DNA from: Phoronis australis
Lineage: Eukaryota > Phoronida > Phoronidae
NCBI GenBank assembly: GCA_002633005.1
Contig: NMRA01000803.1
Span: forward strand, 69,408 to 105,053
Direction of reading: 5' to 3'
DNA length: 35,646 bases
Shown here: positions 1-10,446 of the stretch, piece after piece
Numbering within the stretch: the stretch's first letter is position 1
Layout: every line of letters starts with the position of its first letter
Translations under genes and position numbers: made by a program
Notes under the pieces: model-generated
What the model was told of the DNA's origin: nothing
The model's database searches: none
The model's input: only the letters and a program-made list of their open reading frames with translations

Positions 1-291
1 GGTCTCAAGGAGTAACGAACTGTCAGCTCTTTGCAAACCCAGAAATCACTTCTCATCTGTGTAAGGAACACGTTGAGACCAACTTTATAGCTGTAAGTGG
101 TTTAGATCAAAACTTCCTCTTTTGACGGAATGAGACTTTGTAGCCACTTAAAGTGCGGCTTAAGTGCTACGCATATGAATTACTTTCATGAAAGTGCTAC
201 ATAAATTTCTGTACATGCTCATGTGTATCTTTTTGTAGATTGCCCAGTCCCAGAATAGAGTCTATCTGAATGCAGGCAACCTTATGCTGAN
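1..291 (+). repeat. Partial second copy of PHB2 intron end and last exon, ending at an N
   Basis: Bases 1-290 repeat 2702-2992 with about half a dozen differences, one of them a single-base indel in the acceptor tract. The copy includes the intron end, a TTTTGTAG acceptor and the first 52 bases of the last PHB2 exon (239-290). It stops at an undetermined base (291). Because it sits upstream of the penultimate exon it cannot be spliced into a normal PHB2 message. An allelic contig end placed here by the assembler is the simplest explanation; a real tandem duplication is the alternative. Confidence 0.9.
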
Positions 292-503
292 ATCTGATGA
301 CTGAGAATCACGGGTGAATAGGCTGTGTATGCATGCGTATAACACGCTGTCGGTTTTCAGATATTTTTCAAGGAAGTAAAAAACAAAAGGTAGGTGCGAA
401 ATCCGCGTGATAGCATTATGTCACCAGTGTTTAAGCACAGCATCTTAGACAATTTTGTGATTGTCCGAAGATTATCCGCCTTCCTTGACTCATTCCTAAG
501 TAG

Positions 504-577
504 GTGAAGCTGTGGCGGTCAACCCAGGCTACCTGAAACTGAGGAAGATAAGAGCAGCCCAGAATATTGCCAGAGTG
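504..577 (+). CDS. PHB2: PHB2 (prohibitin-2), penultimate coding exon
   Basis: This exon translates to a segment containing NPGYLKLRKIRAAQNI, the strongly conserved region near the C terminus of prohibitin-2. PHB2 is an SPFH-family protein that forms ring complexes with PHB1 in the mitochondrial inner membrane and acts in cristae structure, protein turnover and mitophagy. The exon starts after a TAG acceptor at 502-503 and completes a codon begun in the exon before it. It ends at 577 before a good GTATGT donor, in phase 0. The NPGYLKLRKIRAAQN core separates PHB2 from PHB1, which has a different sequence here. Upstream exons are outside the window. The polypyrimidine tract before the acceptor is weak, so the exact 5' boundary is slightly uncertain. 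Confidence 0.93.
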
Positions 578-1000
578 GTATGTTCATTCAGTTCTGTTGT
601 TCCTGTAGGTCTAACGCAGTTATTTAAGTATTTTGTAAGTTTGAATGAAACTTATGTTGCTTAAAAATTTATTGTTTAACGATATTAAGAGAAAGCACTG
701 TTTTTGCACAATATGACTGGAAATTAGGTAGAAGCCGCAGAAATAAAGAGTAGTTTTGAGTGATGGTGCTGATCCCATTTGAATGAAAAAGTTGATTCTT
801 TAAGGTTATGTAGTAGTTTGTTGACAGGTTTGTGTATTTATCCAAATTACTACTAGGTTTTAAGATTTTATCTGTAAAATATAATTATATTTTCCAAAAG
901 TAGAAAACTTGAAAATTTGCTTTTTGATTTTTTACCAGTCTGTCAATAATTGGGTGAAATTTAGCAAAAAAAAAAGATGAAAGCGCTCCAAGGAGCGAAC

Positions 1001-1300
1001 CTTGGCGAAATTAACCAAAAAGATGACGATAAAGATGATGACGAATATGACGACGATGGTGGCGAGGATGAACAAAAGAAGTAACAATAACATACACATG
1101 ACGAACGTAGAAGTCCGAAATCAGTAGGAAAAAGGCTACAGTCTTGTGCGACACTTGGCGAAATTAACGGAAAAGACGACGGAGATGATGACGAAGATGA
1201 TGACGATGGTGGTGGCGATGATGAACAACATCACAACATTCATATGATGAACTTAGATGTCATAAATCAATAAGAAATAGGCTACAGTCTAGTTCAATAG
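1001..1300. repeat. Two-copy 153 bp tandem repeat in the PHB2 intron
   Basis: CTTGGCGAAATTAAC starts at 1001 and again at 1154. Each copy is followed by an acidic-looking GATGA/GACGA tract, then GATGAACAA and a shared GGCTACAGTCT segment. The GAY-rich tract would read as poly-Asp in one frame but is interrupted. It is a diverged tandem duplication of transposon or satellite type. Confidence 0.75.
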
Positions 1301-2136
1301 AAGATAAGCCAACATCAATGCAGCAAGAGCGATCAACAAAGGAACAGCGTTATCAGAAAATCTCAAATAACTCGAAAAGTAGACGTCCTAGCGAAAAATG
1401 GAAAACATCTTCTGAAAGCCCGTTCAAAACTCTATCTAAACTGATGGTATCACCTAATTCCGTAAATTTTTCGAAAAAAATGAAATTTTGCGTTTTTTTA
1501 AGAAATTCAAAATCAAATAACTCGAAAACGGTAAGTCTGAGAAAAAATTGTTACAGGCCATTTGAAAGATTATACTTCAAAGAATCCACATGCAAAAAAT
1601 CACGTCTTTTTCTCTTCCCGTTTAAAATCGCACTCCAGCACGACTGAAAATGGGTCAACATCGCCAGATCCGCCATCTTGAAAGCAACTTCCGGTTTTTT
1701 GGCTTTGTGTAATAGCATGTAATAAGAAACTAATACCTGTAAAAATTCGAAGGAATTGGTCTTATAATGCGCCCTCTACAGGAGAAAACGTTTTTAGGCC
1801 AAAATCGAGGTGCGCATTCGCGCTCGCCGATATTTCCGCCATCTTTAACCGGAAGTAAACAATTTCCGGTGTATCTGTAGAAAACTTCCGGTCCATTTAC
1901 TGTGCCTATTCTTAGCCTTTTACGTAAAAAATTGTAGCCTCCAGAAGCATTTGAACCTTTAAATGGAAACAAAATGGCCACCACAGCCGCCATCTTGGAT
2001 CCGATTTTGACGAAAAACAATAGGCATCCAGTACTCCTGAAAGAACTTGTTATGTGTAAATTTCGTGATCATCGGACGAAAATTGCGACCTGTATCGTGC
2101 GAACAAACAAAAAAAAACTTAGTGGAAGAGCAACAT

Positions 2137-2162
2137 ACTTGGCGAAATTTATTTCGCCAAGT
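2137..2162. repeat. Short perfect palindrome ACTTGGCGAAAT/ATTTCGCCAAGT
   Basis: Twelve-base arms flank a TT spacer. The same ACTTGGCGAAAT word heads the repeats at 1001 and 1153, so this may be a terminal inverted repeat of an element that fills much of the intron. Confidence 0.6.
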
Positions 2163-2940
2163 AAAAAGTATGTTGATAGCAAAACAACTGTATCGATAGC
2201 CCGATCAAATTTTATTTGATATAAATGTTAAAGGTGAGATCTCAAAAATGCTATTAAACATTTCTGAAAGATCTTTTTGTTTCGTTTTATGTATTAACTT
2301 CATTTTTTGTTCCTGAAAATCTTAAATGTTCCATTTTGATAGCCCCTCATGCAAAAGTGGAATTGTTTTGGAGAACACTGGTATAAAGCTTAGTGTCTGA
2401 AAGTATCTTTTAAATCTGATCATCCAATTGTTAGAGTGGTGTGCAGGATGGTGTGCGAAGCAGTATGTCCTCAAAGACTGAATGGAATTGCCTTGACATT
2501 GCTATAACTTGTGTCGCATTTATGAGCCGTTCTTTACTTTTTATTGCTACCCCTTTTCAGAGTGTGTTTAATACCATTACAGATCTGTATCCCATCACAA
2601 AAACTGACTTTCAATTCAGACCACTCACGATTATGAAATTGGTCTCAAATTCTGTAGTCGAGTCAGAGGTGATTTGAAGGTTTCGAAAGAACTGGCAGCA
2701 TGGTCTCAAGGAGTAACGACCTGTCAGCTCTTTGCAAACCCAGAAATCACTTCTCATCTGTGTAAGGAACACGTTGAGACCAACTTTATAGCTGTAAGTG
2801 GTTTAGATCAAAACTTCCTCTTTTGACGGAATGAGACTTTGTAGCCACTTAAAGTGCGGCTTAAGTGCTACGCATATGAATTACTTTCATGAAAGTGCTA
2901 CATAAATTTCTGTACATGCTTATCTGTATCTTCTTTGCAG

Positions 2941-3051
2941 ATTGCCCAGTCCCAGAATAGAGTCTATCTGAATGCAGGCAACCTTATGCTGAACATAGCT
3001 GACAAAGATTTTGACGCTGACGCTGTGGCATTGGGAGGAAAGAAGAAATAG
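2941..3051 (+). CDS. PHB2: PHB2 (prohibitin-2), last coding exon
   Basis: This 111 bp exon encodes the last 36 residues of prohibitin-2 plus a TAG stop. The motif SQNRVYLNAGNLMLN matches the family pattern SQNRIYL.A.NL.LN, and the protein ends in a lysine-rich GGKKK tail like the GKK end of animal PHB2. The preceding exon joins in phase 0 to give RV-IAQSQNR. The segment follows the coiled-coil used for PHB1-PHB2 assembly and faces the intermembrane space in the known protein. The middle of this tail (IADKDFDADAVA) is divergent, as usual for the PHB2 end. No frameshift or internal stop is seen. Confidence 0.95.
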   Translation: MAQSQNRVYLNAGNLMLNIADKDFDADAVALGGKKK

Positions 3052-3745
3052 GCGTGGCCATAGCTCTGCATATATTAACAGATAGCTAGTCTGAAGTTGT
3101 GTGTATGTAGCACCGATGACGCTACATCAAAACCTCACCGTGGCGCAATGCCACGCCGATATTGGTCTAATATAGTCATTATATTCAACGCATTCAGTTT
3201 AATGGCGTGACTTGGGAACTTTGTATCAGACAATGTTAAGATTTTCCGTCACACACCGTTGAAACATTGCCATTTGACCACGAGGTGGTGTTCTATTGTA
3301 AAGTATGTGTTGACTGTTCAGGTGCTGTTATTAATTCAAAAAGAACATATTTCACAAGGCGCTACTGCTAAGGGTTCCTAATAGTCACTAATATATTGTG
3401 ATATGCCATTTGTGAGTGTCCAACAAATCTTGCAGACATATGGATTGTGTAAATATTAAGATGTGTTTGATTTGAATAGATCGCCCTATCCATGGAAACG
3501 AGTTGTTTTGTTGGCCATCGGATGGTTTTGATTGCAGCAGCGTAATAGGATCTTGGGAATGGTGATGAAGCTGGTTTGATGTCAATATTGGTGCTGCCAA
3601 TTTTATACCAATACACATACCAGTAATACATAAAGCTTTATAGGTGTGGGATATAGTTTGCCCAACTTTTGCAAGATTTTGGGGGGCCTGTTTCGTGTTG
3701 TGCTGAGGCCAAAAATATGTTACAAATAAAAAATTCCTTAATTCA
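3052..3745 (+). other. PHB2: PHB2 3' untranslated region (probable)
   Basis: The stop codon is followed by about 670 bases without a recognisable coding signal. The first canonical AATAAA poly(A) signal lies at about 3725-3730. The 3' end is inferred from that signal; an earlier variant signal cannot be excluded. Two overlapping open frames on the opposite strand (3368-3631) have no recognisable motif and are not called as genes. Confidence 0.5.
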
Positions 3746-3749
3746 GTGA

Positions 3750-4610
3750 CCTTTGCGAAGTATCATTCGAACACAATAATTTTTGTTTCAGTATTTTACC
3801 TGTACTTTGCACTTGGGTCTTTGCCACAGTGTGCTCCCTTATTATATAGTAAATACTTCACTTTGGGACTGTGAAAACACAAGTATTTTGCTGAAGGTTG
3901 GAGCTTGTACCAAATTTAGAAATAGGTAATAATGGCGTTCCCAAATTGAAGAATTGCCGTCAATGACTAGGGATTATTTATGATTATGCTATACACTGTG
4001 GGATGGCTTGAAAACGTTGCACAGGCAGCCATTTTCCACAGTTTGTAAGGACCGTCAAGTGTTGATTTTGCTGTTGATACAAAACCCAGTATCCGATATT
4101 TGACAAATATGGTGAAAACCAAAATCGTTGATGGTCCATTCTTCAGAATCAAGAAAATTCATTCAGTTTGAATCCGGGTGTCCCAAATTAAACGAGAGTA
4201 TATTACCGTAGATTCTGATTCGATCCAGTGGTTGCCGCAAAGTCGAGGTGTGGCCCCTGTTATTCATTGTTCACAGATATCGGCAGGGGTGGCTAAAATT
4301 ACGTCGGCCTAGCGCAAAGGATAACGGTGCTGCACCTCTTCTCTGTCATCCAGTTTTGTACCGCCCTTCTCGGCAGTCGCCACCGATGTCCAGCCTCCTT
4401 GGTCGTTCGTACCGCCGCCTCTCCTCTGTCGTCACCAACTTTGTACCTACCCCGGTTGACAACTTGACCATTTGTTGCGAAATTTTACCGCACAATCGAA
4501 ATATTTAAGCTTCAAATTTCATGTGGCATTGCAACTTCACAGTCCAGATTTAAACATGGGTCGTATCCACGCGACATTTAAATCTAAAGCAAAATAATTC
4601 ACCGTCTTCA
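3750..4610. other. Intergenic, nothing recognised
   Basis: No gene, RNA or clear repeat is seen. One open frame at 4248-4508 is arginine- and proline-rich, has no domain, and lies in a locally GC-rich patch that may be transposon-derived. Confidence 0.5.
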
Positions 4611-4616
4611 ACTAGG

Positions 4617-4766
4617 GCTGGGTTGCATAAAACTTCAAAATTATCCGCTGGATAAGTTTGATTGTTGCATGATGTCAAGTGCATTGTTGAAGAATAACAA
4701 CGTGACGTGTGATTATGCGACGTCATTGTTGCTATACGGCATATAACTTTTATGCAACTGGGTGCA
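4617..4766. mobile_element. Short inverted-repeat element (MITE-like), about 150 bp
   Basis: The left end carries GGTTGCATAAAACTT and the right end AACTTTTATGCAACTGGG, which are inverted near-copies. The interior holds a second hairpin, TTATCCGCTGGATAA. No target duplication could be fixed. The size and structure fit a non-autonomous DNA element. Confidence 0.6.
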
Positions 4767-4824
4767 GTTTTGGAGCAAGTTTGAAAACCATAACGAGATT
4801 GTTAAATCGGCAAGTGTCAGTGCT

Positions 4825-5005
4825 GCAGTGGTAAAATTAGAGGCAAGTTGGCGCCCAAAGCCCATCGTATCGCCTAGAGCGCTGAATTTTAAAGGTATAT
4901 TAAACTCGCAGAACCTGATCCGTTGATGGTGGGTAGGATGTTACGTTAAAAAGTAAAAAGGTAGTTGCCGGCAACGGCTACGTGCGCCTACGCCCCACTA
5001 CAGCA
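4825..5005. repeat. Dispersed repeat R, copy 1
   Basis: This block contains GTGGTAAAATTAGAGG, AAAGCCCATCGTAT and GCGCTGAATTTTAAA, then GTTACGTTAAAAAG and CGTGCGCCTACGCCCCACTA. The first half recurs at 7263-7370 and the second half at 8300-8465, at roughly 80% identity by eye. The function is unknown; it is probably part of a transposable element. Confidence 0.7.
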
Positions 5006-7262
5006 CTGGTAAGTGTGTGCGTGTGACAAACGCTTTGGCCAGTTGTGGTGAAAGGCCGATATCATGTACAGGATCTACAATCGTTGCGGCGAGAAGTAGC
5101 GCATATAGTGGTGTCACAGCTGGTGTCACAGCGGTAATCTAGTGAAGCAACCGTGCGAAACTCCCCATGATACGGTTTGATATCTTTCCAAGTATATTTT
5201 AACTGTATAAAGACGTGCTCCTGGTTCAGGACGATTCGCTTTTTGCGTCACAAACCACCAAGGTTTCAGTAGTCAAATTATCGATATCATTGAAATAGAC
5301 CTATAACATTGAAATTTCACCTCACGGCTGACTGATTGGGAAATTGTAACTGAATGCATGCAACAACCGATGACGGATTTCGTCATAAACCGTCGCATTG
5401 CAAATTCAAGTGTCACAACACCTTCATAAAGGCTATCCAATTCACGTTTCAGAATCATGTGTTGTTCAAACTGACATAATTAGTTCTTTTAAAATTGATA
5501 AAATACCTTATTTGCACTTCATAACTGTATAACAAGTCGAGAATGATTCTTGATCATTGTCGGTAAGATACAGAAGTTTCAAAGACTGATATGAAAATTC
5601 ATATCTGTTCTCTTTTACATATGTGCAAAGTAATGGTAATATCTTGTACATATCACTGAAATTCGTGTGGTGAATGTTGAAATTGTGTATGTATAAAGAA
5701 GGTGCCGATCTTAAATGATCTGCTCAGGGCTTTTGCAAATATGGTGGTCAGACTTGGGCAGGAATCGGTGAAAGAAAATCACATGAATTTTAACAATAAA
5801 TGGCTACGTAACTATAAACAGTCTCCTGTAAGTTTTATGACCATCAAGGACTGGAAAAATTAAGTGTATGGCTTAGTCTGTTGACAGATTCTAGCTAAGG
5901 GAAGACTTTCCGATTCAAATTGATTTAAGGCCAAAGAAAAAAGCATAACTGGCTCTGGTCTATACCCCGACCCATTTTGAAACAGAAAGGCGCGCGCTCT
6001 AGGTTTGTTAAAGGAGATAGGCCGCCGACCGACTCATTTTTAGGAAATACCTCATTCTCCTTTAAAAGACATAAAAATGCACCAATCTAGTGTTAACACG
6101 TTGAAACATGTCAACTCGGCCACAAATACCTCTTTTGTGACCTAAAAAGCATGTTTGAAAACCGTGTGCCCCCCCCTCCGGTTACCAAAAAGTTTTCAAC
6201 CCTCCCTCTCGTCGTCAACAATTTCCAACAGCTCGCCGATCACACTCTCAGGCCAGAAAAAAAATCGATCCAAGTGAGGTGCCCAGGGTCTAATTTTTGT
6301 ACTTAACATTGAACTCAAAATTATTTTTATCATTTCGCGTCCTACTTTGAGTACAAACTGAGTATAAGTTTTTATAAGTTGTGTGCTCGAGTAAATTAAA
6401 GTTTACGCGCATAAGTTTCTAGTACAGTATGAATTCGCGCTTTGTGACCCCAAGATTCGATTTAAAAAAAAACTCGATTTCCAGTTCAAAGATTAGACCC
6501 TGGACCTAGAACCAGAGATATATTTTTTGGTCTTTCGAGGTTCAAAAACTGAAACTGGTCTAAAACTATATTGTAGGGGAGAATCCGATCCAGAAACAAT
6601 TGTTCAACTCCATTTGGTCCTTAGAACAACTGTTTGAAGTTTTGAGCGTTAACTCGCCGAGTTAGAATACAGACCACTAAATAAGGTTGGAGATAACCTT
6701 AAACAACCTAAAAAGAGTTGCATCAACTGAAGTCGATGTAAACCATGTTATTCAACCGTGGATAGCCCGAGTGGCTATATAGGTCATCAGGAACTTGACT
6801 TTGCTTCTCAGAGAGACCGGCTACGTATGGACCTACAAGATGGACCAACGCTGAAAGAAAAATAAGTTCACTTACAAGGTTTGAGAAGTTTAGTGGTTCA
6901 GTGGCACGAGATATAATACTTTCCAGTGCTTTCAGAGCTTAACTATTATTATGATACTTTGTATTTTCATGATAAATATTAAGACGTGGCGCGAGTGCAC
7001 TCTAACAGCTCGTCTTGTCAGTTACGGTTCCATGCAAATATAAAGACGAAAAGGGTTTACTGTAGATTCGCATGTGGGCATTTTAACTACATGTAAAGGT
7101 TTAAAAAGATATATTTCCAAAGTTTATAGATGTCTACATTTTTGTGTAATTGTTATTTCGACATGAGCCGTCAAGACCTCCCAGGCCATAGTAGCAGCAA
7201 ATGCAGACAAACCATTGGGGAGTTTTGTCTGTGCGGTGCTGGCTACTGTTGAAGCAGAGGGT
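5006..7262. other. Intergenic, no gene recognised
   Basis: This stretch is AT-rich with several C-rich runs, for example near 6170. It has no open frame with a recognisable domain and no clear RNA gene. It is probably old transposon sequence. Confidence 0.5.
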
Positions 7263-7370
7263 GGGATCAGTGCTGTGGCGGTAAAATTAGATGTAAGGAG
7301 GAGCCTAAAGCCCATCGTATAGCCTCGAGCGCTGAATTTTAAAAGTATATTGTACTCGTAAAATGACTCA
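7263..7370. repeat. Dispersed repeat R, copy 2 (first half)
   Basis: The words GGTAAAATTAGA, AAAGCCCATCGTAT and GCGCTGAATTTTAAA match copy 1 at 4833-4895. It lies immediately left of the 1.3 kb AGTGGCGG element. A long open frame on the - strand (7124-7525) runs through it but has no recognised domain. Confidence 0.65.
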
Positions 7371-7423
7371 CAAACATGTAGGACTACTTTGTGACTCACG
7401 AGTGGACATTTACATAGAGTCTG

Positions 7424-8728
7424 CAGTGGCGGATCTTGGATGTCGGAGAAAGAGGGTCCAACCACACATATTCGAAAGCAAAGGTCCACGTGCATTCCAA
7501 GCTGTCTCTGAAGGGGCCCAAGCACAATTATAAAGGAAAACAGGAGCGTAAAGCCTAGCGTACATCGGCCTTAAAACTGAACACAGCCAGTTGTAAGCAG
7601 GTTACCCGCGGGCAACTGAGACCAACTGATCAGTTGCGAGTTTGGCCGAAGTGCGTCTTCTTACCACTGACGGCCTACAACTGATGGCTCTGTTGCCGTC
7701 AGTTGCACATGTTCTACTTTCTCGCCACTGGTTCCACTCAGTTTCACCGTTGTACGCCTCGCTGCTGCTAGATCTTAAGGATTTATGCAAAAGAAAACTG
7801 GTCACAGTCGCTAACTTGATTAACTTTATGAATCAATGGTTACAACCCCGTCACTGCCAGTCGCTTTCGATGAGTGCGCAAAGTGACTGGGGGTAACTGG
7901 GACTGACTAGTTTCTCACAATCGCTAAATTACCGGTGTAAGCGTGGTTAGAAACTGACGTGTGCGAAGTCTGCCAGTTGCCTTGTCGAAAAGCTTAGCTT
8001 AACGCCCAGAAACGATATGCTGGCGGAGATTTTCGTCGCTCGTCGGGTGTGTCCTCGAGGGCCCTTGCCCCCCTCCCCCTTTATACAACTATGGTGGGAC
8101 ACCATAACTGTTTCTTTAATTTTAAACCTTAAAAAATTCCATTACTCGATGAGCATACATATGTAGGCCTAGTGGTCGCGGGCGCCGAAATGTTCGGCAA
8201 TAATGCTGTCGTCAGCGCATTGATACCGTAAGCTATCGTATCGAGACTACTCCCCACTATACCGTCACTTATGGCGCGTAGCCGGCCGCGAGACTACGTA
8301 CGTTAAACTGTAAAAAGGTGGCCTTTGCTGCGATAAAATGTAAAAATGTGGTTGGGTGCAACTACGTGCGCTTACGCCCCACTATACCGTAACTTGAAGT
8401 GGGTAGGCGTTACGTTAAAAAGCAAAGAGGTGGTTGCGGCTGCGCCTACGCCCAACTACAGTAGGCTACTGCGGGTTACAGTTGCAGTTTTTCCTGTTAG
8501 ACACTTTCTTCGTTTTTTTGCCTTTTTTTCTTAGATAAGACTTCGGTAATCAAGGAAAATGCTTGATTTTTAGAGGAAAAACAAAAAAATTTCCTGGGAG
8601 GGAGGGGCGAAAATCCCCCCTCCCGTCCTCCTCCCATTCGGTGCTATGCGCATCTATAATCGTGCTTTGAGCGAATGTTTATAGACAAAATGTTGCCCCC
8701 CCCTTGTGACAACCTAGATCCGCCACTG
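7424..8728. mobile_element. Non-autonomous DNA element with AGTGGCGGATC ends, about 1.3 kb
   Basis: The left end reads AGTGGCGGATCTTGGATGTC (7425-7444). The right end, at 8708-8728, is its inverted copy with two differences (ending GATCCGCCACT). The C-run before the right end is mirrored by G-rich sequence in the relative at 18934-19093. The interior includes repeat R sequence at 8300-8465 and no transposase domain. I see no matching target-site duplication, so boundaries rest on the inverted ends alone. Confidence 0.6.
8300..8465. repeat. Dispersed repeat R, second-half copies
   Basis: CTACGTGCGCTTACGCCCCA (about 8360-8380) and GTGGGTAGGCGTTACGTTAA followed by CTGCGCCTACGCCCAACTA (about 8399-8458) match 4925-5000. 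The two partial copies are in tandem. Confidence 0.6.
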
Positions 8729-8874
8729 TATGCGTATTGTCTTGGGCAATTTAGAGAGCAGATGAACAAATGACGCTATCTCTAATACTAACCGGAACAC
8801 CAAGGTCAACTAGATCTGCCATCGATGCTTTCTCGTTGACGTCTTTGCCGTGTATTGGATAGCACCGATATAAC

Positions 8875-9029
8875 GCCATCTTGAGGCTTGGGCACGAGGC
8901 TGTTGGAACAAGAGACTGCCTAACGAGGCAATTGACGCCTTTTTACATAACCTGCTATTGATGCGCGTGCGCAGCTTAAAGTGCCAAATAATCTCTTTGG
9001 CCGGCAGTACACCCTGGCGCATCGATTGG
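8875..9029 (+). promoter_or_regulatory. TATA-less promoter candidate for the 9076 gene (YY1, NRF1, CCAAT matches)
   Basis: GCCATCTTG at 8875-8883 matches the YY1 core. TGCGCGTGCGCA at 8962-8973 read on the other strand fits the NRF1 consensus YGCGCAYGCGCR exactly. ATTGG at 9025-9029 is an inverted CCAAT box 47 bases upstream of the start codon. The cluster lies in a locally GC-richer stretch directly before a signal-peptide exon, which supports a promoter. Motif matches alone are weak evidence and the start site is not mapped. Confidence 0.45.
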
Positions 9030-9075
9030 TTACTCACAACCCCACAGAAGGCCAAACCGACAAAATATTCCCAAG

Positions 9076-9192
9076 ATGTGGTCGTTGAAGATTTCTTTGC
9101 GTTTGATAGTGATCGCGTGTTTAGTGATTTTCTCACCAGCTGAGGGCAGATTGGGCCCCGGCGAAACGTTGCCTCCAACAATTCCAACAACG
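9076..9192 (+). CDS. Signal-peptide first exon of a small secreted Ser/Thr/Pro-rich protein
   Basis: An ATG with A at -3 opens 39 codons ending at a GTAATT donor (9193) in phase 0. The product starts MWSLKISLRLIVIACLVIFS, a classic signal peptide with basic n-region, 11-12 residue hydrophobic core and a likely cut after PAEG. It is followed by a short Pro/Thr segment ending PPTIPTT. No cysteine follows the signal peptide. The phase matches the + strand terminal exon at 14125, and together they give a 77-residue GPI-anchor-like precursor. Other exons could lie in the 4.9 kb between, but I found none. Overlapping open frames at 8958-9143 (+) and 8810-9190 (-) are probably shadows. Confidence 0.55.
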
Positions 9193-9784
9193 GTAATTTT
9201 ATTGCGTTAATGTAATTTTATGCCGTACACATTGGCAAATGGTGTGATTTGAGGCCAGTTCGCAGCATAAGGAGGCCAAATTTGAGGTAGGAAAATTCCA
9301 TTATTAACGATGGTTGTTAAAAATAGATAAGACAGACAAGGATGAAGTTGGAGGTGAAACTCGCCATGATGAGAACATCCGAAAATTTACCTCGGTTGCA
9401 TTTTTGTTAAATAGACATGAGTATTTTTTCGTAGCGTTGGCGCGTGATTACGTTTTTTCTATGGTCAGAATATTACGTTTACTGTCTTTGATAGAAAATA
9501 ATGCTGGTACCGCTATGCATTTTCGAAACATTTCCAACACTGGTTACTTTCTTGATTCCAGAAGGAGAAATTCAAAAAATCAAGGTTTGCCGGTATTCTT
9601 GGAAGTGTTTTGATGTTTTACTGTCGGATACTGGACACCAAAAGCAAGGGCTGGCACAACGAAATATCAAGTTAATTTTTCATATTTTTACTATTACTTG
9701 TGCAACCTCTGAATCTAGGAAGTCCCGTTTGTTTGTACTCACAACATCTAAAGCCACTGACGCTAAGTTCAGTTGGGAGCCGTC

Positions 9785-10089
9785 GGCAATCGCAACGATT
9801 TTGAAATATTCTACTCGTCTGTGTCCAAACATTTTCGACATTTCTTTCAAAATGAAATATTTACAAATTTTCTCAGAATAGACAAATTTGAGGAGCAGCC
9901 GACTTACGTTTTGTTAAAGGCACAACATAGTACTGCATGTTGGCAATCGCAACAAGTTAGAAGTACTCTGCTCATCTGCGTCCAAACATTTTGATATTTC
10001 GATCAAAATGAAGTATTTACAATTTTTCTCAGAATAGACAAAATTTGAGTATCCGTCTTACGATTTGTTGATTAAAAGGTGCAACATAG
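9785..10089. repeat. Two-copy tandem duplication, period about 157 bp
   Basis: GGCAATCGCAAC starts at 9785 and 9942. Both copies share GTCCAAACATTTT, AAAATGAA.TATTTACAA and TTCTCAGAATAGACAAA, and both end GCAACATAG or close to it. Open frames here (9501-9994) follow the repeat and show no domain. Confidence 0.8.
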
Positions 10090-10446
10090 TTTGCAAGTTA
10101 AAGTGATTTTTTAGTGTTTGATTTCAAACATTCAAAAGGTTAAAAGCTGAAGGTTTAAAATTAATACCGCTTCGAGATTAATACGGCGAATTGGCAAGAG
10201 TTCTTCATTCGCTTATTTGTTTGAAACGTACGAAGGAATACTAGACATCAAGTATATTATCTTCTAATTAAGAAGGATCACTTTCCTTCAATGAATTTTG
10301 ACAGCGTTTGGTTCACCAATAACGGTCGCCAATTGTAGGAGTACAAACAGTCATGCATTTAATTCACTCATGGACATTTTAAAATAGTATAAGAATAAGA
10401 CATAAAACGACAGCAAATAATATATCATTGTAGTTGGATGACTTAA

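Larger units (their letters stand above)
578..2940 (+). other. PHB2: PHB2 last intron
   Basis: This 2.36 kb intron starts GTATGT and ends with a pyrimidine-rich tract and TTTGCAG. It joins two exons that both match prohibitin-2 in phase 0. It contains a 153 bp tandem repeat rich in GATGA (1001-1300), several ACTTCCGG/CCATCTTG motifs between 1670 and 2000, and a short palindrome at 2137-2162. The open frames inside it (for example 1318-1647 and 2441-2677) show no protein signature and are taken as non-coding. Confidence 0.85.

Noticed and set aside
1318-1647. 109-residue + strand open frame
   Set aside because: It lies wholly within the PHB2 intron in A-rich sequence with no motif.
4248-4508. 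86-residue + strand open frame
   Set aside because: It is Arg/Pro-rich, matches no family and lies in a locally GC-rich patch where open frames arise easily.
7124-7525. 133-residue - strand open frame
   Set aside because: It runs through repeat R and a transposon end. The same frame is partly open in the other copy only because the DNA is repeated.
8810-9190. 126-residue - strand open frame
   Set aside because: It is antisense to the signal-peptide exon and its promoter motifs and has no recognised domain.
9314-9994. Three overlapping + strand open frames
   Set aside because: They follow a 157 bp tandem duplication inside the intron and show no domain or consistent frame between copies.
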